Positions 43,819-54,719 of a stretch of DNA of 64,000 nucleotides are shown piece by piece. Each line of letters starts with the position of its first letter. The first letter of the stretch is position 1. The translations under genes and the position numbers were made by a program. Source of the stretch: Biomphalaria glabrata (lineage: Eukaryota; Mollusca; Gastropoda; Planorbidae); NCBI RefSeq assembly GCF_947242115.1, contig NC_074721.1:62001-126000 (forward strand). Reading direction: 5' to 3'. Below the pieces are notes generated by a model that saw only the letters and a list, made by a program, of their open reading frames with translations, was not told the DNA's origin and searched no databases.

Positions 43819-43868
43819 CTCTGGCTGGGCAGTCTGGGATTCCCCTGCCTCTTTTACTTTTTTCTGAG
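43819..43868 (-). CDS. Coiled-coil gene, possible 50-bp exon
   Basis: Minus strand: ATGATTAG acceptor, QKKVKEAGESQTAQPE, GTAAAA donor. Open in two frames, so the phase is unresolved. Confidence 0.45.
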
Positions 43869-44080
43869 CTAATCATGTTTTAAAAAAACAAAAACAAATA
43901 ATTACTAACAGAAAATTCAGCAATGGCTACAAATAACTAAAGACCAGTATAATACTGTCTCTCTACATATGCATACATATTTATATATATGACTGCTTGT
44001 CTTGACCATTACTTGTTTTTTTTTTCAAAAATATTTCAAGATAAGTATAAATGAATAATTCAATAAATGGTGGCTTACAC

Positions 44081-44131
44081 GGAATGGCTGCTTGGTTGTT
44101 CATGGTCTATTGGCTGCCATCCCATGTCTTC
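44081..44131 (-). CDS. Coiled-coil gene, 51-bp exon
   Basis: Minus strand: TTTTCCTGCAG acceptor, 17 codons EDMGWQPIDHEQPSSHS, donor GTGTAAG. Only phase 0 is open. Not itself a coiled coil. Confidence 0.5.
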
Positions 44132-44495
44132 CTGCAGGAAAATTGAACTGTCTCTTGTAAAATATTAAATGTGCAAAGAAGTTAGATACTGATTTATCCA
44201 TTCAAGATTTTAAAAAAAAAAAAAAAAATTTCTTTCTAATTGTTTAGCTTTATTTATTTTCTTTCTGAATTCAGTAAGCTTAAATTGCTTTTTTTCCTTT
44301 TGTTGTTTCAGAGTGTGAGTAAATATAAACAAAAAGATAGACCATACAAGTAATGCTAGAGCAGACAATGTACAGAACATAGGGTAATAAAAAGACTGGA
44401 ATATACCAGTCAGCTCTGCTTCATGTTATTTCACAAAGTTGAGAAACAAAATAATATATTTGATAAAATACTTGTAATTTTTAATCAACACTCAC

Positions 44496-44557
44496 AGATC
44501 TATTTCAGTGCTGTCAGAGTCGCTCAAATGTTCACATTGTTTGTTTTGCTCTTTGAC
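44496..44557 (-). CDS. Coiled-coil gene, 62-bp exon
   Basis: Minus strand: TTTTTTGCACAG acceptor, VKEQNKQCEHLSDSDSTEID plus two bases, GTGAGT donor. Acidic. Its flanking intron (GACAATGTACAGAACA, GGGTAATAAAAAG) recurs beside the exon at 53167-53255, so the two arose by duplication. Confidence 0.55.
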
Positions 44558-44654
44558 CTGTGCAAAAAACAACATATGTTATGTGCTAAGTTGAAGTAGA
44601 AGCAGAAAGCATTATCAGAGTCAGAATTGGAATATGTTTTTTTTTTGTAAAATG

Positions 44655-44735
44655 TTTTACATCAGAGTTGAAGATAGTTTACTTAGTCCAGACCTCCTGC
44701 AGAATGATGGGGTATTATATGGGGTGTTCATTTTG
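44655..44735 (-). repeat. SINE family 2 fragment
   Basis: Plus strand CATCAGAGTTGAAGATAGTT, GTCCAGACCTCCTGCAGAAT matches the tail half of the element at 10035-10199. Confidence 0.6.
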
Positions 44736-45002
44736 CAGCTCAATGTATTTCCAAAATACCAACAGGAGCCATAATAATTTTAAAAAATAAATTTCAAAGA
44801 GAGTTTGTGTTTTCACATAAGCTCAGAGGGAGCCCTCCACTAGATCCACCTAGGCAGGTAAAAAAGAAATATCAATAGGTATAAACTATCCACAACCACA
44901 ATCCTATCTCCTTCTATACAAAGTAGATGTGTGCAGGAGAAAGTATTTTGTTTGGCTGTCTGCTGAGGTATTATTATTGTTATTACATTCTTAATATTTA
45001 TA

Positions 45003-45278
45003 ATGGGGCGCAGTGGCTGAGAACTTGGTTTCCAAATCTGGGATCCTGGGTTCAAATCTGGGATTTTTATGGCGCCCCTGAGTCCAACCAACTCTAATGG
45101 GTACCTGACATTAGTTGGGGAAAGTAAAAGCAGTTGGTCATTGTGCTGGCCAAATAACCATCCATCCATCCCAGTGGCGCTACAGCCTGCTCATTAACCA
45201 TTGGTTTAAGAAGTAGATGACCTAAGATCATCTGCCCCATAGATCACAAGGTCTGAAAGGTAAACGTTACTTTTTTTA
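45003..45278 (+). repeat. tRNA-derived SINE (family 1) with a 28-bp LINE-tail insert
   Basis: Full family 1 structure: B-box GGGTTCAAATC, body TCTAATGGGTACCTGACATT, tail. At about 45160-45190 it is interrupted by CCATCCATCCATCCCAGTGG CGCTACAGCC, the exact 3' terminus of the minus-strand LINE at 27583. Confidence 0.85.
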
Positions 45279-45495
45279 TTTTGGTAACTTTTTAATATTA
45301 ATAACAGGTTTGGTAGTCAAGCTCTTGGCTTCTGAACTGAGGGTATCTAGATTACCTGACATGTTTTTTTCAGTGAACTGGTTGTTATGAGGATAAAGTT
45401 CAGTATGAGCCTAACCTAATGATTGTACTTTTCTGAATTACATTCTTATTGTTTAAAACTTATAGCATAAAATAATGTTTTTGTATGTTGAAAAG

Positions 45496-46800
45496 AATGC
45501 ACACAAGACTAAGACTAAGACTGCTTTATTGATCCGTACGGAAATTTGTTGTGATTACAAGGACTCTTTTCTCATATAAAGACAACACAACAGAAAAATA
45601 AACATAATTACAACAGACACAACAAAAAGAGTTTATTCAGCGACTACACACATGTATCTTGGTGCATTTCATGTTCCCTGATCAATGAGTGGCAGTGATA
45701 GAGTCTGAACGAGTGAAGTACGAACGAGTTTTTGTACCGCTCCGTTCTTGTTTTGATTGACAGCAGTTGCCCACTTCGCGACGACTTGACGTAGTTCTGA
45801 TGGAGCGGGTGGCCGTTGTCTTCCAAGATTTTTTCGATTTTTCTTAGGCACTTTTGTTCAAAAAGCTCCTTCAAATGTGGTAATGTTGTGAGGGTAATTT
45901 TTGATGCTTTTTTAATTATGTTTTCTAGACGTCGCACCTTGCCAACAAGTTATTCCGTATGTTAGCAGATTTTGTATAGTCGCGCTGTAAAAAGTCTCAA
46001 GGATCTTCTTGTTTAGTTTAAAGCTATTGAGTTTGTATAGAAAAAAGAGTCGCTGGGCTGTTTTCTTTGTCAGAGTTCCAAGGTGGTCTTCCCATGAAAG
46101 CTTGTTGTTCATGATAACGCCTAGATATTTATATGCCTTTACTTGCTCTATAGATGTAGTGTTTATTTGCAGTTCACGTATAGTTTGTTTTTTCTTTCTA
46201 AAATCTATTATAAGTTCTTTAGTTTTTGTGACATTCAGTTCTAGAAAGTTGTAGGTGCACCAGTTTGTAAACTCTTCTATTGAGCTTTGATACTGAGTTT
46301 TGTCTCCTGAAATAAGATCGACTATGGCAGTATCATCAGCGAATTTAATGAGTTTAACTGAGTCATAGATGCTTCTTATGTCATTAGTGTAAAGAGTGTA
46401 TAGTACAGGAGAAAGTACACAACCTTGTGGAGCACCCGTACATAGTACTCGAGTTGACGATTTAGTGTGGTTGACTTTAACATACTGGGAGCGTTGGGTT
46501 AAAAAGTTTAGAACCCATGCTTGTAAGTAAGGGCTTACATTTAAGTTACTCAGTTTGTTTATCATTAGATGTGGCTGTATGATATTGAAAGCGGAGGAGA
46601 AATCTACGAAGAGGACTCGTGCATATGTTTTGGGTATATCGAGATGCTTATAAAGCTGGTCCAAAAGCAATAGAATGGCATCCTCAGTTCCTCTAGCTGC
46701 TTTGAATGCGAATTGATCAGGATTAAGGCTGTTCTTGACTTTTGCTACAAGTTGTTTAAGCATATATTTTTCAAAACATTTCATAACAATAGGTGTTAGG
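45496..46800 (-). mobile_element. Rex1/L2-like LINE, 5' truncated, RT mostly open
   Basis: From 46784 a 290-codon frame covers the RT: DQFAFKAARGTEDAILLLLD, ARVLFVDFSSAFNIIQPHLM (motif A), TGAPQGCVLSPVLYTLYTND (motif B), KFADDTAIVDLI (motif C, ADD) and KAYKYLGVIMNNKLSWEDHL. After one frame break near 45920 the tail reads ENIIKKASKITLTTLPHLKE. The 3' UTR ends with GGATCAATAAAGCAG and CTTAGT repeats (45508-45528). Truncated before the endonuclease. Clade by resemblance to Rex1/L2 elements. Confidence 0.87.
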
Positions 46801-47385
46801 CCCAGTACCTAGTGAATTTGTATGATGAATGCATGTATATATTGTTAAATACATCTATTCAAGCAGAACCTGACCCTTAATTGTGGTGTTTTTTCCCCGC
46901 TAAATTGTAGAATATGAAGGCCCCTTGAGATGCTGGGCTTCTGGCCTTGTAATGGTAGGGGTAACTGAGCATTGATCACACAAGACAGATAATTAAATGA
47001 TCATCTATTGTTGATGGTTGACCTTCTAACCAAGAAACTGATGAATGGCCAAACTCTCATTCCTGACTTCTGGAAAAAGTCCTTTCCTTGGATACAATTG
47101 AAATGGCCACTGGCTAAGCTTACTGATTATAGAAGCTGGTAATAAATAACACTAAAAGATGCCTTGATTAAAAACATGAATAAATATAGGTGCTTACAAG
47201 TAGAATATGCATTCTTAAAAAAAAAAATATTTTTGGTAAACTTTACTAACCCATATAACAGAAAACACATTAATTATATATATATATATATTTAGAGATA
47301 GAGAGAGATGTGATAGGCCCTATATATATAGATAGACAGATAGATATAACTTCATTTTGATATGTAAAAAATGTGAGATGATTAC
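46801..47385. other. Spacer with TA and GATA-type repeats
   Basis: TA repeat at 47274-47292 and a GATAGA-type stretch at 47297-47346. No gene supported. Confidence 0.35.
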
Positions 47386-47499
47386 AATGAACATAAATGT
47401 CAATTCTGGTTTTTATATCTTCAAACTCTTTCCTGCAGGGTTCACTGTCGCCGCCTCTGTCTTCACTTTCCAATAACAAACCAACAGGAATGTCATCCA
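47386..47499 (-). CDS. Coiled-coil gene, possible 114-bp exon
   Basis: Minus strand frame DDIPVGLLLESEDRGGDSEP followed by CRKEFEDIKTRI looks like real acidic protein sequence. Acceptor (TAGTGAG) and donor (GTAATC) are only tentative. Confidence 0.35.
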
Positions 47500-48193
47500 C
47501 TCACTAGAACACCCTTACCACAGTTTTCCTAGGCAAAAACTTCCTGACTAGACAACCCACACAAAGAACCTTGCTGAACCATTACTCTAGGGGGATCAAG
47601 CCTAATTCTCGTCTAAAATATTATATTCTTCCTTTTCCACTTAGATGGAATTCCAGTTGCTCCAGTTCATATACAGTGATCTAATAGTGCACTGTTGCGC
47701 CTTGTGCATGCAGAATGACAACAATACATAATTTTGAAAACAAAATGGTGCGCTTGCTTTCAGAACAGAAAATGTAGCCTTTGCAAAATATCATGAAATG
47801 GGATTTTCAATAGCTTTTCAAATTTTAAGACCTACATATGATAGATAGACCACATTAAACTAATAGTATCCTTAAAACAAGGCTTTTTGATGCAGTAGTC
47901 ATTTTGGCGCTAAGTATTATCGACAGATATTTTATTACCTAATCCATGTGCTGCGCTATACTTGAAATAGTTGTTACTATATGTTTATTTATCCTTTAAA
48001 TTGAAGACAGGAGTAATACAAGGCTGTCCCTACACAATAAAATCTGAAAGCAGTTCTTTGGCACAAAGACTTGGACAATAACAACTAAGAATACAGACAA
48101 GCTCCAGATATTTACCAATGAATGATGTTTATAATGATCTAGAAGGGTAGGATAAGAAAGTAAAATTCTTTGAAAAAAAAAAAAAAAAAAAAG
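47500..48193. other. Intron-like spacer
   Basis: Nothing supported apart from an oligo-A run at 48174-48192 abutting the next exon-like segment. Confidence 0.3.
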
Positions 48194-48283
48194 CTGGATT
48201 TTCTGGTTGGTATTTGTGTGATCAATAATACGATTGCTTTCTTCCACTAGTTGGGCATTTAGCTCCTCAAGAGCAGCAAGTTC
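48194..48283 (-). CDS. Coiled-coil gene, 90-bp exon with lost donor
   Basis: Minus strand: AATGCCAG acceptor, then 30 codons with ELAALEELNAQLVEESNRII and ending NTNQKIQ: a strong coiled coil with regular hydrophobic a/d positions. Exactly where the donor should be there is CTTTTTTTT, a run of about 19 T (plus-strand 48174-48192) and no GT. Either the donor has been destroyed by poly-T expansion or insertion, or the exon extends differently. Confidence 0.5.
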
Positions 48284-49523
48284 CTGGCATTGAAACATAA
48301 AACTGATCAATGCAATACCAATTTTATAGAATGACATCAGTTCAATTTATATATTATAAGATAAGATAATTTTATTGATCCAATCAAATAGAAATTCAGT
48401 TTGACTACAATTGACAACATCAGCATAACTACTGTACAATAACAGTATAGATGAAGAATTTGAACAACATTCACACACGAAACACATACACATTCCCAAC
48501 CAGCACTTTATGAATTTGAACTTCTAAGTACTTCTCAATGACGACAGCTGATCTTGTAACACTCTGACCGAAAGTGGAATAAAGGAGTTTTTAAATCTTT
48601 CTGTTTTAGTCCTAATGGAAAGGAGACGACCACTTCGTTCAGATTTTATGTAACAGTGGTTTAATGGGTGCAGGTTGTCCTTAAGAAGCGAGAGTGTTTT
48701 GGAAAGGCATCTTTCATTAAAAAACTCTTCAAGAGATGGTAGCTTTATTTGAGTGATGTGCGATGCTTTTTTAATTAGTCTATTTAATCTAAGTCTTTGT
48801 GCCAGTGACGTGTTACCATACCAGCAGGTGATGGCAAAGTTAATTAGACTGCTGATGGTTACTGTATAAAAAAGTGAAATAATGGTTTTGCCGATGTTAA
48901 ATTTTATCTTTCTAAGGTAGAAGAGTCGCTGGTGAATTTTTGTGTAGAGGTTTTGACAGTGTTCACTCCATTTCAGTTTGTTGTTGTTAGTTGTTCCTAG
49001 ATATTTATATTCTTATATTTGTTCTATGGTTTGATTGTTCATCTGAATTTCTGCAATATGGCCTTAATTTTTCTTAAGTCAATAATTATTTCTTTAGTTT
49101 TCTGAACATTTAAAATTAGAAAGTTGTCTATACACCATTGGTAAAAGGTGTCAATTATTGAATTGTACAGATTTTCGTCACCTGAAATAAGGCCAATGAT
49201 TGCTTTGTCGTCAGCAAATTTTATGATGGGAGTGTCAGCTGATAGGCTCTGAATGTCATTTGTGTATATGGTATACAATACTGGTGACAGAATGCAGCGC
49301 TCCAGTGCTAAGCTCTCTTGTGCCTGACACATGCCATTCACATTTACATATTGTGGGCGTTTGATGAGAAAGTTTAGAATCCAAGCTTGTATGTTTTTGC
49401 TAACGTTCAGTTCAGATAGTTTTTGTATCATGCGATGTGGTTGGATGATGTTGAATGCAGATGAAAAATCTAAGAATAATACTCTGGCATAGTGTCTCTG
49501 AGTATCAAGATGATGGTATAGAC

Positions 49524-50964
49524 CAGTGATGCTCAAACTACGGCCCGCGGGCCAGATCCAGGGGACGTGGTTTGGACCGGCCTGCCAAAACATCTACACA
49601 AAATGTAGGGAAAAAAAAGTTGAAAAATGATTTTTTTTCTGTTAGGACTAGCTTTTTCTTCGATGGACTTCATTCTATTTTCTTGTACTATTCATGTTGA
49701 TTTGTTTTCTATAAGAACACTAGTTGTTTTTTTCGTCGACAAGAATTGACAGTTGTTTTAGAGTCTTGGACAATACCACGGCTGTATAGAGCTAGCCTTG
49801 TTCTTGACATCTCATGTGTGTAACACTGCACATCTTTTCTGCATCATTTTGGTTCGTGTACTTTTGACAGCAACATGATTGGTGCTGTATCGTATAACAT
49901 TGGCACGTTAATGAAATGGGAGAGCTGAAGAAACGAAAATTGGATGTTGAAACTTTCAGGTAAAGTTGACAGATCTTTTTTTTTGGAACATAATAAGCCA
50001 ACATGTTTGATCTGTAAAATGTGTTTTAAGGAACATAGCATAAATGGCATTCTAAAACAAACCATTACAAAAATATGGTGGCATTGTTGGTTTGAGTCAC
50101 CAAGAAAAGATCGCAAAGTTATGTCTAGAGTTGAGTGATTGACGAAAATATTTACCAAGAAGTCAAGAAATGAGTATACTGTAATGGAGGCTACAGAGTT
50201 GCTCACATTAACAAGAGAAATGAAGCATAAAAAGGTGCTTGCTAGCAGTGATGGAATAAAATCGGCCTGAAAAAAAAATGAAGCTGTCAGCCTTTCTGGC
50301 ATGACAATAGCAAAATGAGTCGAGTAGACGGTGTTGGTGAAAATCTCTTCAAAACTAAATGACAGAGCAGCAGATTTTGAAATAATTACTACTGCCGCTG
50401 AGGAGTGACAGCAACCGAAAAACGGCCAGCTCCTCTACCACTGAAGCAAAAGCCACCTTAACCTGCGCTATCTGTGGACGGGAGTGTCTCTCCAAAATAG
50501 GGCTCCACAGCCACATGAGGAAGTGTGCTCTGAGATGAACCATAGTCGTCCTACGACTGAAGGAGGCCAATGACACTATTGCTGCTGAGGAGTGACACCA
50601 ACTGGAACTGATTGACTTACAAATCCAGCTTGAGAAATTTCGAACAATAAGGACAATAGATTTCTACGCCGTGTTGTGTACATAAGCCTTGCACATTTCC
50701 GAAGAAAAATTGATGGTATCATCACAATGTTTACAAGTACTTATTTTAGTAGAAAACTTTTTCAGGTATAAGACAACTGAAACCCTTGTTACGTAACTTA
50801 ATTATGGTGTAAGTAGGCCCATTGGAGCCACAAATTTGTAATATAACTATTTAAAATGGTTTATTCTCTATTTAATTTTTTGGTATCTTTTTGTTAATGT
50901 GGCCCGCGACACGAGTGTTAGAAATTAAAATGGCCCGCAGGCCGTATAAGGTTGGGCATCACTG
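49524..50964 (+). mobile_element. hAT element with perfect 8-bp duplication, decayed
   Basis: Left CAGTGATGCTCAAACTACGG, right GTATAAGGTTGGGCATCACTG's last 20 bases are its inverse, and GTATAGAC lies on both sides (49516-49523, 50965-50972). Inside, on the plus strand, are degraded pieces of a BED-finger hAT protein of the GTF2IRD2-like type: NKPTCLICKMCFKEHSINGI, EYTVMEATELLTLTREMKHK, and a dimerisation-like QLELIDLQIQLEKFRTIRTI. Too short (1.44 kb) for a full transposase. Confidence 0.88.
50417..50577 (+). mobile_element. LINE 3' tail inserted in the hAT element
   Basis: About 160 bp reading STTEAKATLTCAICGRECLS then KIGLHSHMRKCALR and a stop: the Cys/His C-terminal tail (C--CGR-C-S-IGL-SH-R-C) of an endonuclease-RT LINE. 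It is flanked by near-identical 26-bp direct repeats (50391-50416, 50578-50603; core GCTGAGGAGTGACA), the expected target-site duplication. Confidence 0.8.
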
Positions 50965-52147
50965 GTATAGACAATTCAGCATGAATAGTATTGCATCTTC
51001 TATACTTCTTGACGGTTTATAAGCGAACTGGTGCGGTCAAGACCTGTTTCGACTTCTTTCAGTAGATGTTTTAAAATCATTTTCTCCAGACAATTCATTG
51101 GAATTGATGTAAGTGCTACTGGACGTAGGTTGATGTTGGAAACAATGATCTTCTTTTTAGGTACTGGAATTATTTGTCATTTGCCAGGACTTGTTGAATA
51201 TAGCACAAAAGATATAAGCCAGTTATTCCGCACATAGCTTTACAAGTTTGCCACTTACTTTGTGGGGTCCCAAGGCTTTGGCGGTGTTTACTTGTTTAAA
51301 TATCGTTAGTCACTTCTTGTTTATTGAACAGTTCTTGAGACTGGTTTTTTATTACTGTTTTCAAATGATGCCAATAAATCATGGTGGTCTTTCTCAAGCA
51401 GTCAAATCGGCAGTAGAAATCATTTAATTCATTGACAAATTTGTTATTGTCAGCGACGCACGTTGGTTTGCGCTTGGGTACGTAGCCAGTAATTTGTTTC
51501 AAGCCACTCCAACAAGCTTTAGAGTTATTTTTCTTGAAAGAGCTTTCAATTTTTTCCTTGAATCTCTCTTTTCCTTCAAATAATTTCTTTTTAAGGGCTC
51601 TTTTGGCTAAGATGAATTCAGAAGAACTGCTCTTGAACATTCTTTTCTTGTATAGAATCGCTTCCTTTATTTCTTTGGTCATCCAGGGTCAATTATTACT
51701 GAATGTTTTAATTTTCTTCTTTGGTACAATCTTGTTTTCACAAAACTGGATATACGAATTAATGGTTGTGGTAAGTTCATCTATGTCAGGGCAGTTGTTT
51801 ACAAACATGTCTCAATCTGTTTGCTCCAGACAACTTTGTAGCTGTAAAACAGCGTCGTCAGACCATGACTGGATGGACTGTACTACGGGTTTTGTTGTTT
51901 TTAAAATCGGTTTGTACTTGGGTGTAAGATGGATCATTGTGTGGTCCAACTCTCCGATAAATAACGATCGAGATGTGTAGGCCATTTTTATGTTGCTATA
52001 ACACATGTCCAAGGTTTTATCAAGCCTTGTAGGACAATTAACATATTGACATGTTGTTTTTTTATAACAATAAGCTATAATGTCAGTAGTCATAGATTTG
52101 ACAAAGACAAAAAAATATATGTTATTTCTAGTTTACTAAATTCTTAC

Positions 52148-52240
52148 ATCTTTGAGTTTTTTTTCTCTTCTTGAAGACTTTTAATCTTAGAACTCAACTC
52201 TGACTTCTCTGTGTAATGATTATCAAGTATTTTTTGAAGT
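52148..52240 (-). CDS. Coiled-coil gene, 93-bp exon
   Basis: Minus strand: TACTTTCAG acceptor, LQKILDNHYTEKSELSSKIK then SLQEEKKNSK, GTAAGA donor. Entry phase agrees with the exit of the exon at 52814-52925, giving ...EKESIEAQ-LQKIL. Strong coiled coil. Confidence 0.6.
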
Positions 52241-52813
52241 CTGAAAGTAAAGAAAGGTTAACATTCCTAGTGAATCACAAGAGTTATAAAAATCTAGATC
52301 CGTCATCAACCTTTTTTTTTTTCACTCTTTTATATAATAAACACACTTCTATCATGCAAACATTTTGGGAATTATGTAACAAGGATTCAACTGCCTTGTT
52401 TTCATTGATCCTTTACATAATGTTAAGTTATACTTTACAATCAATATAGTAATATAGTATTGTCTCTGAAAGATTATGTTGGAGTGTGGTTTTATATGTG
52501 GTTACACATACCAGTGATGGGAATAGACTTTACAATAATTTTAAGAAATTTTGCTCCAATTCCCACTCTCCCCGCCTTTGTAAACTGGCCTGTAGCAGTG
52601 ACTTAAAATAAGATGTTGCAGAAATTTAAAATATTTTCCTAGCATGTAACTAATGTTCTTATACATAGGTTATATAAGTTACTGCAGAGTTCAGCGACAA
52701 TGAAAACATTTCCATCTACAGCTGACAATCCCTCAAGGCCAATCTAGAATCAGTCCTCTTCAAAATGAATTTGTTTCAACTTAAGTTCATCAAAAAATAA
52801 TGAGAACTCTCAC

Positions 52814-52925
52814 TGAGCTTCAATACTTTCTTTCTCCTGGAGTAGATTCTTAAATTTGGCATCGAGCTCTCTGTTTCTCTGCTGCTCCTGTTTCACCTCA
52901 TGCTCTTTTTCTTTCAATGAACTTT
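52814..52925 (-). CDS. Coiled-coil gene, 112-bp exon
   Basis: Minus strand: GTCTCTAG acceptor, SSLKEKEHEVKQEQQRNREL then DAKFKNLLQEKESIEA plus two bases, GTGAGA donor. Highly charged coiled coil. The frame stays open upstream of the acceptor (VKSLES), so the exon may begin earlier; the phase from the exon at 53167 does not match as drawn. Confidence 0.6.
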
Positions 52926-53166
52926 CTAGAGACTTGACCCAGAGATCAAGAAAAAAAAATTGAAACTAAATAGTAAAGTAGACAATGTACAGAACAAAAG
53001 GAGGGTAATAAAAAGGCTCTTTAATGAAGATATTGTTCTATTCATATAGAATTGAGAACCCTGTTTTATTTGTCTCACATTTTAAGTAAGAAAAAAAACA
53101 TATTCATATATTTAATAAAAACTTGGTAAAAAAAATAAGTAAATAAATATATTTTTCAAGACTCAC

Positions 53167-53255
53167 AGATTGTCAGCTGTTATATCCAGTTTCTTTACTT
53201 CACGCATTCTCTTCCTAAGGTTTTCTTTAGTTCTTTTTGGCTCCTCTAGTTCAAC
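53167..53255 (-). CDS. Coiled-coil gene, 89-bp exon
   Basis: Minus strand: TTTTGACAG acceptor, VELEEPKRTKENLRKRMREV then KKLDITADN plus two bases, GTGAGT donor. Phase 0 in. Paralogous in position and flanking intron to the exon at 44496-44557. Confidence 0.6.
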
Positions 53256-53379
53256 CTGTCAAAACAAACAGCAACTACTACTCTCCAATGAACTTAAGAA
53301 ACAAAAAAGTGTAAATCAGACTTTCCTAATTAAGAGTAATATAGTTGATTCAAGTGAAAGAATACAATGAGCCCTGCAT

Positions 53380-53742
53380 TCTAAAGTTCAAGCATCAGAA
53401 AATGATGACAACGTTTTTTTACAAGTGTGAAGGCAAAGAAAGATGGTTGGGACCTGGTCTTTCAAGATGGAAAAGTTTTTTTTGTGAGACATGGCGGTGT
53501 ATTTGTCAGAGTGGCACTAAACGGACTTAATAAAGCGAGCCTGGGTGAGGAAGAGAGTACAGAAGATGATGAGGAGAACACAGAAACGATTCAAGACGTC
53601 GTCAAGAGTGGTGTAAGCGAAATATTTGATGGAGATTGTGAACTTATTAGAGATGAAAGTAACACAAGGACAGACATTCATTTTGTAGCTTGTTTGAAGC
53701 CAAATGAACAAACAGAATACAGAATGGAAGCCTTTTAGAAAA
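53380..53742 (+). mobile_element. Fossil fragment of an LTR-type retrotransposon integrase region
   Basis: A short plus-strand coding remnant with FQDGKVFFVRHGGVFVRVAL, resembling the C-terminal region of integrases of LTR-type retrotransposons, followed by an acidic linker. No LTRs, protease or RT are seen nearby. Broken, a fossil of about 0.36 kb; family not fixed. Confidence 0.5.
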
Positions 53743-54423
53743 AAAAAAGTTTTGTGAATACAATGAATAGTTGAAAATCTGGGCAGAGACCAGTAACATT
53801 CTGTAGGATCATAGCTCAAGTAGGAAGAAAACAATTTTTGTCATGGTACAGGAAATAATGTTAAGTGACTTAATTCCAAGAATAAGTTAACTAGTCCAGT
53901 GGGCTAAAAGTGGAGTGTGTGAGTGAACGACTAGGTAAATAGGTCATTCTTTTAGATGACCTTGAAGAGATGTTTAGGTAAACATGCATGAGTAGTCAGG
54001 ACTAGGTAGAAGACTAAGAATTATGTAGCAAGAAAGGCCAGGCAACACGAAGCTTCCTAGATGAGTCATTGTTCAGTGGTCATTATTCGACTAGTAGTTT
54101 ATGTACTTCAGTTATTTGACAATATTGTAAGATAGCCAGCTATTTCATAAAAGTGAGTCATGTTAATTTTTGTATTGTTGGATAGCTTATTTGATTGAAT
54201 CAAGTTTGAAGAAATTAAACTCAAGAAAGATATATTCTAATTAGATTTCTTCAGTGTGATTGAATAGAGACAATACTACTCTGCAAAAGAGCTCATGACA
54301 GTGAGGACAAATACAATATATGCTTGAATCTTACATAAAATTTTTCTATTGCAGATTCCAATAGATGAATATGGTTTGTGTTGTTATCAACTACTTCTTC
54401 AAATAAATAGTCAGCTCTTTAGT
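53743..54423. other. Intron-like spacer
   Basis: No supported feature. Confidence 0.3.
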
Positions 54424-54716
54424 GGGTGGAGGCGCGGTGGCTGAGTGATAAAGTGCTTGGCTTCCGAACCGGGGACTGGGGTTCGAATCCTGGTGAAGAC
54501 TGGGATTTTTAATTTTGGGATACGCGGGTGCCTCTGAGTCCACCCAGCTCTAATGGGTACCTGACAGACATTAGTTAGGGAAATGTAAAGGCGGTTGGTC
54601 GTTGTGCTGGACACATGACACCCTTGTTAACCGTAGGCCACAGAAACAGATGACATTTACATCATCTGCCCTATAGACCACAAGGTCTGAAAGGGGAACT
54701 TTACTTTACTTTTCTT
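54424..54716 (+). repeat. tRNA-derived SINE (family 1), full length and best preserved
   Basis: Head GCGCGGTGGCTGAGTGATAA, intact B-box GGGTTCGAATCC, body, tail CCACAAGGTCTGAAAGGGGA then ACTTTACTTTACTTTTC. The most complete copy here, so the best reference for the family. Confidence 0.88.
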
Positions 54717-54719
54717 TAG

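Larger units (their letters stand above)
48352..52095 (-). mobile_element. Rex1/L2-like LINE, interrupted by a hAT element
   Basis: Minus strand. Endonuclease end and linker (52093-51812, QYVNCPTRLDKTLDMCYSNI and GELDHTMIHLTPKYK), linker (51682-51296, KACWSGLKQITGYVPKRKPT), RT (continuing left of the hAT insert, 49515-49039: ARVLFLDFSSAFNIIQPHRM, LSPVLYTIYTNDIQ, KFADDKAIIGLI) and 3' UTR ending GGATCAATAAAATTATCTTA. Several frame breaks. A different member of the family at 45.5-46.8 kb. Confidence 0.85.

Noticed and set aside
49844-50302. 152-codon minus-strand frame inside the hAT element
   Set aside because: Antisense of BED-finger remnants; no recognisable domain.
54424-54500. tRNA gene
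   Set aside because: A- and B-box are present, but the sequence runs into the SINE body and no cloverleaf acceptor stem closes; multiple copies share the body.
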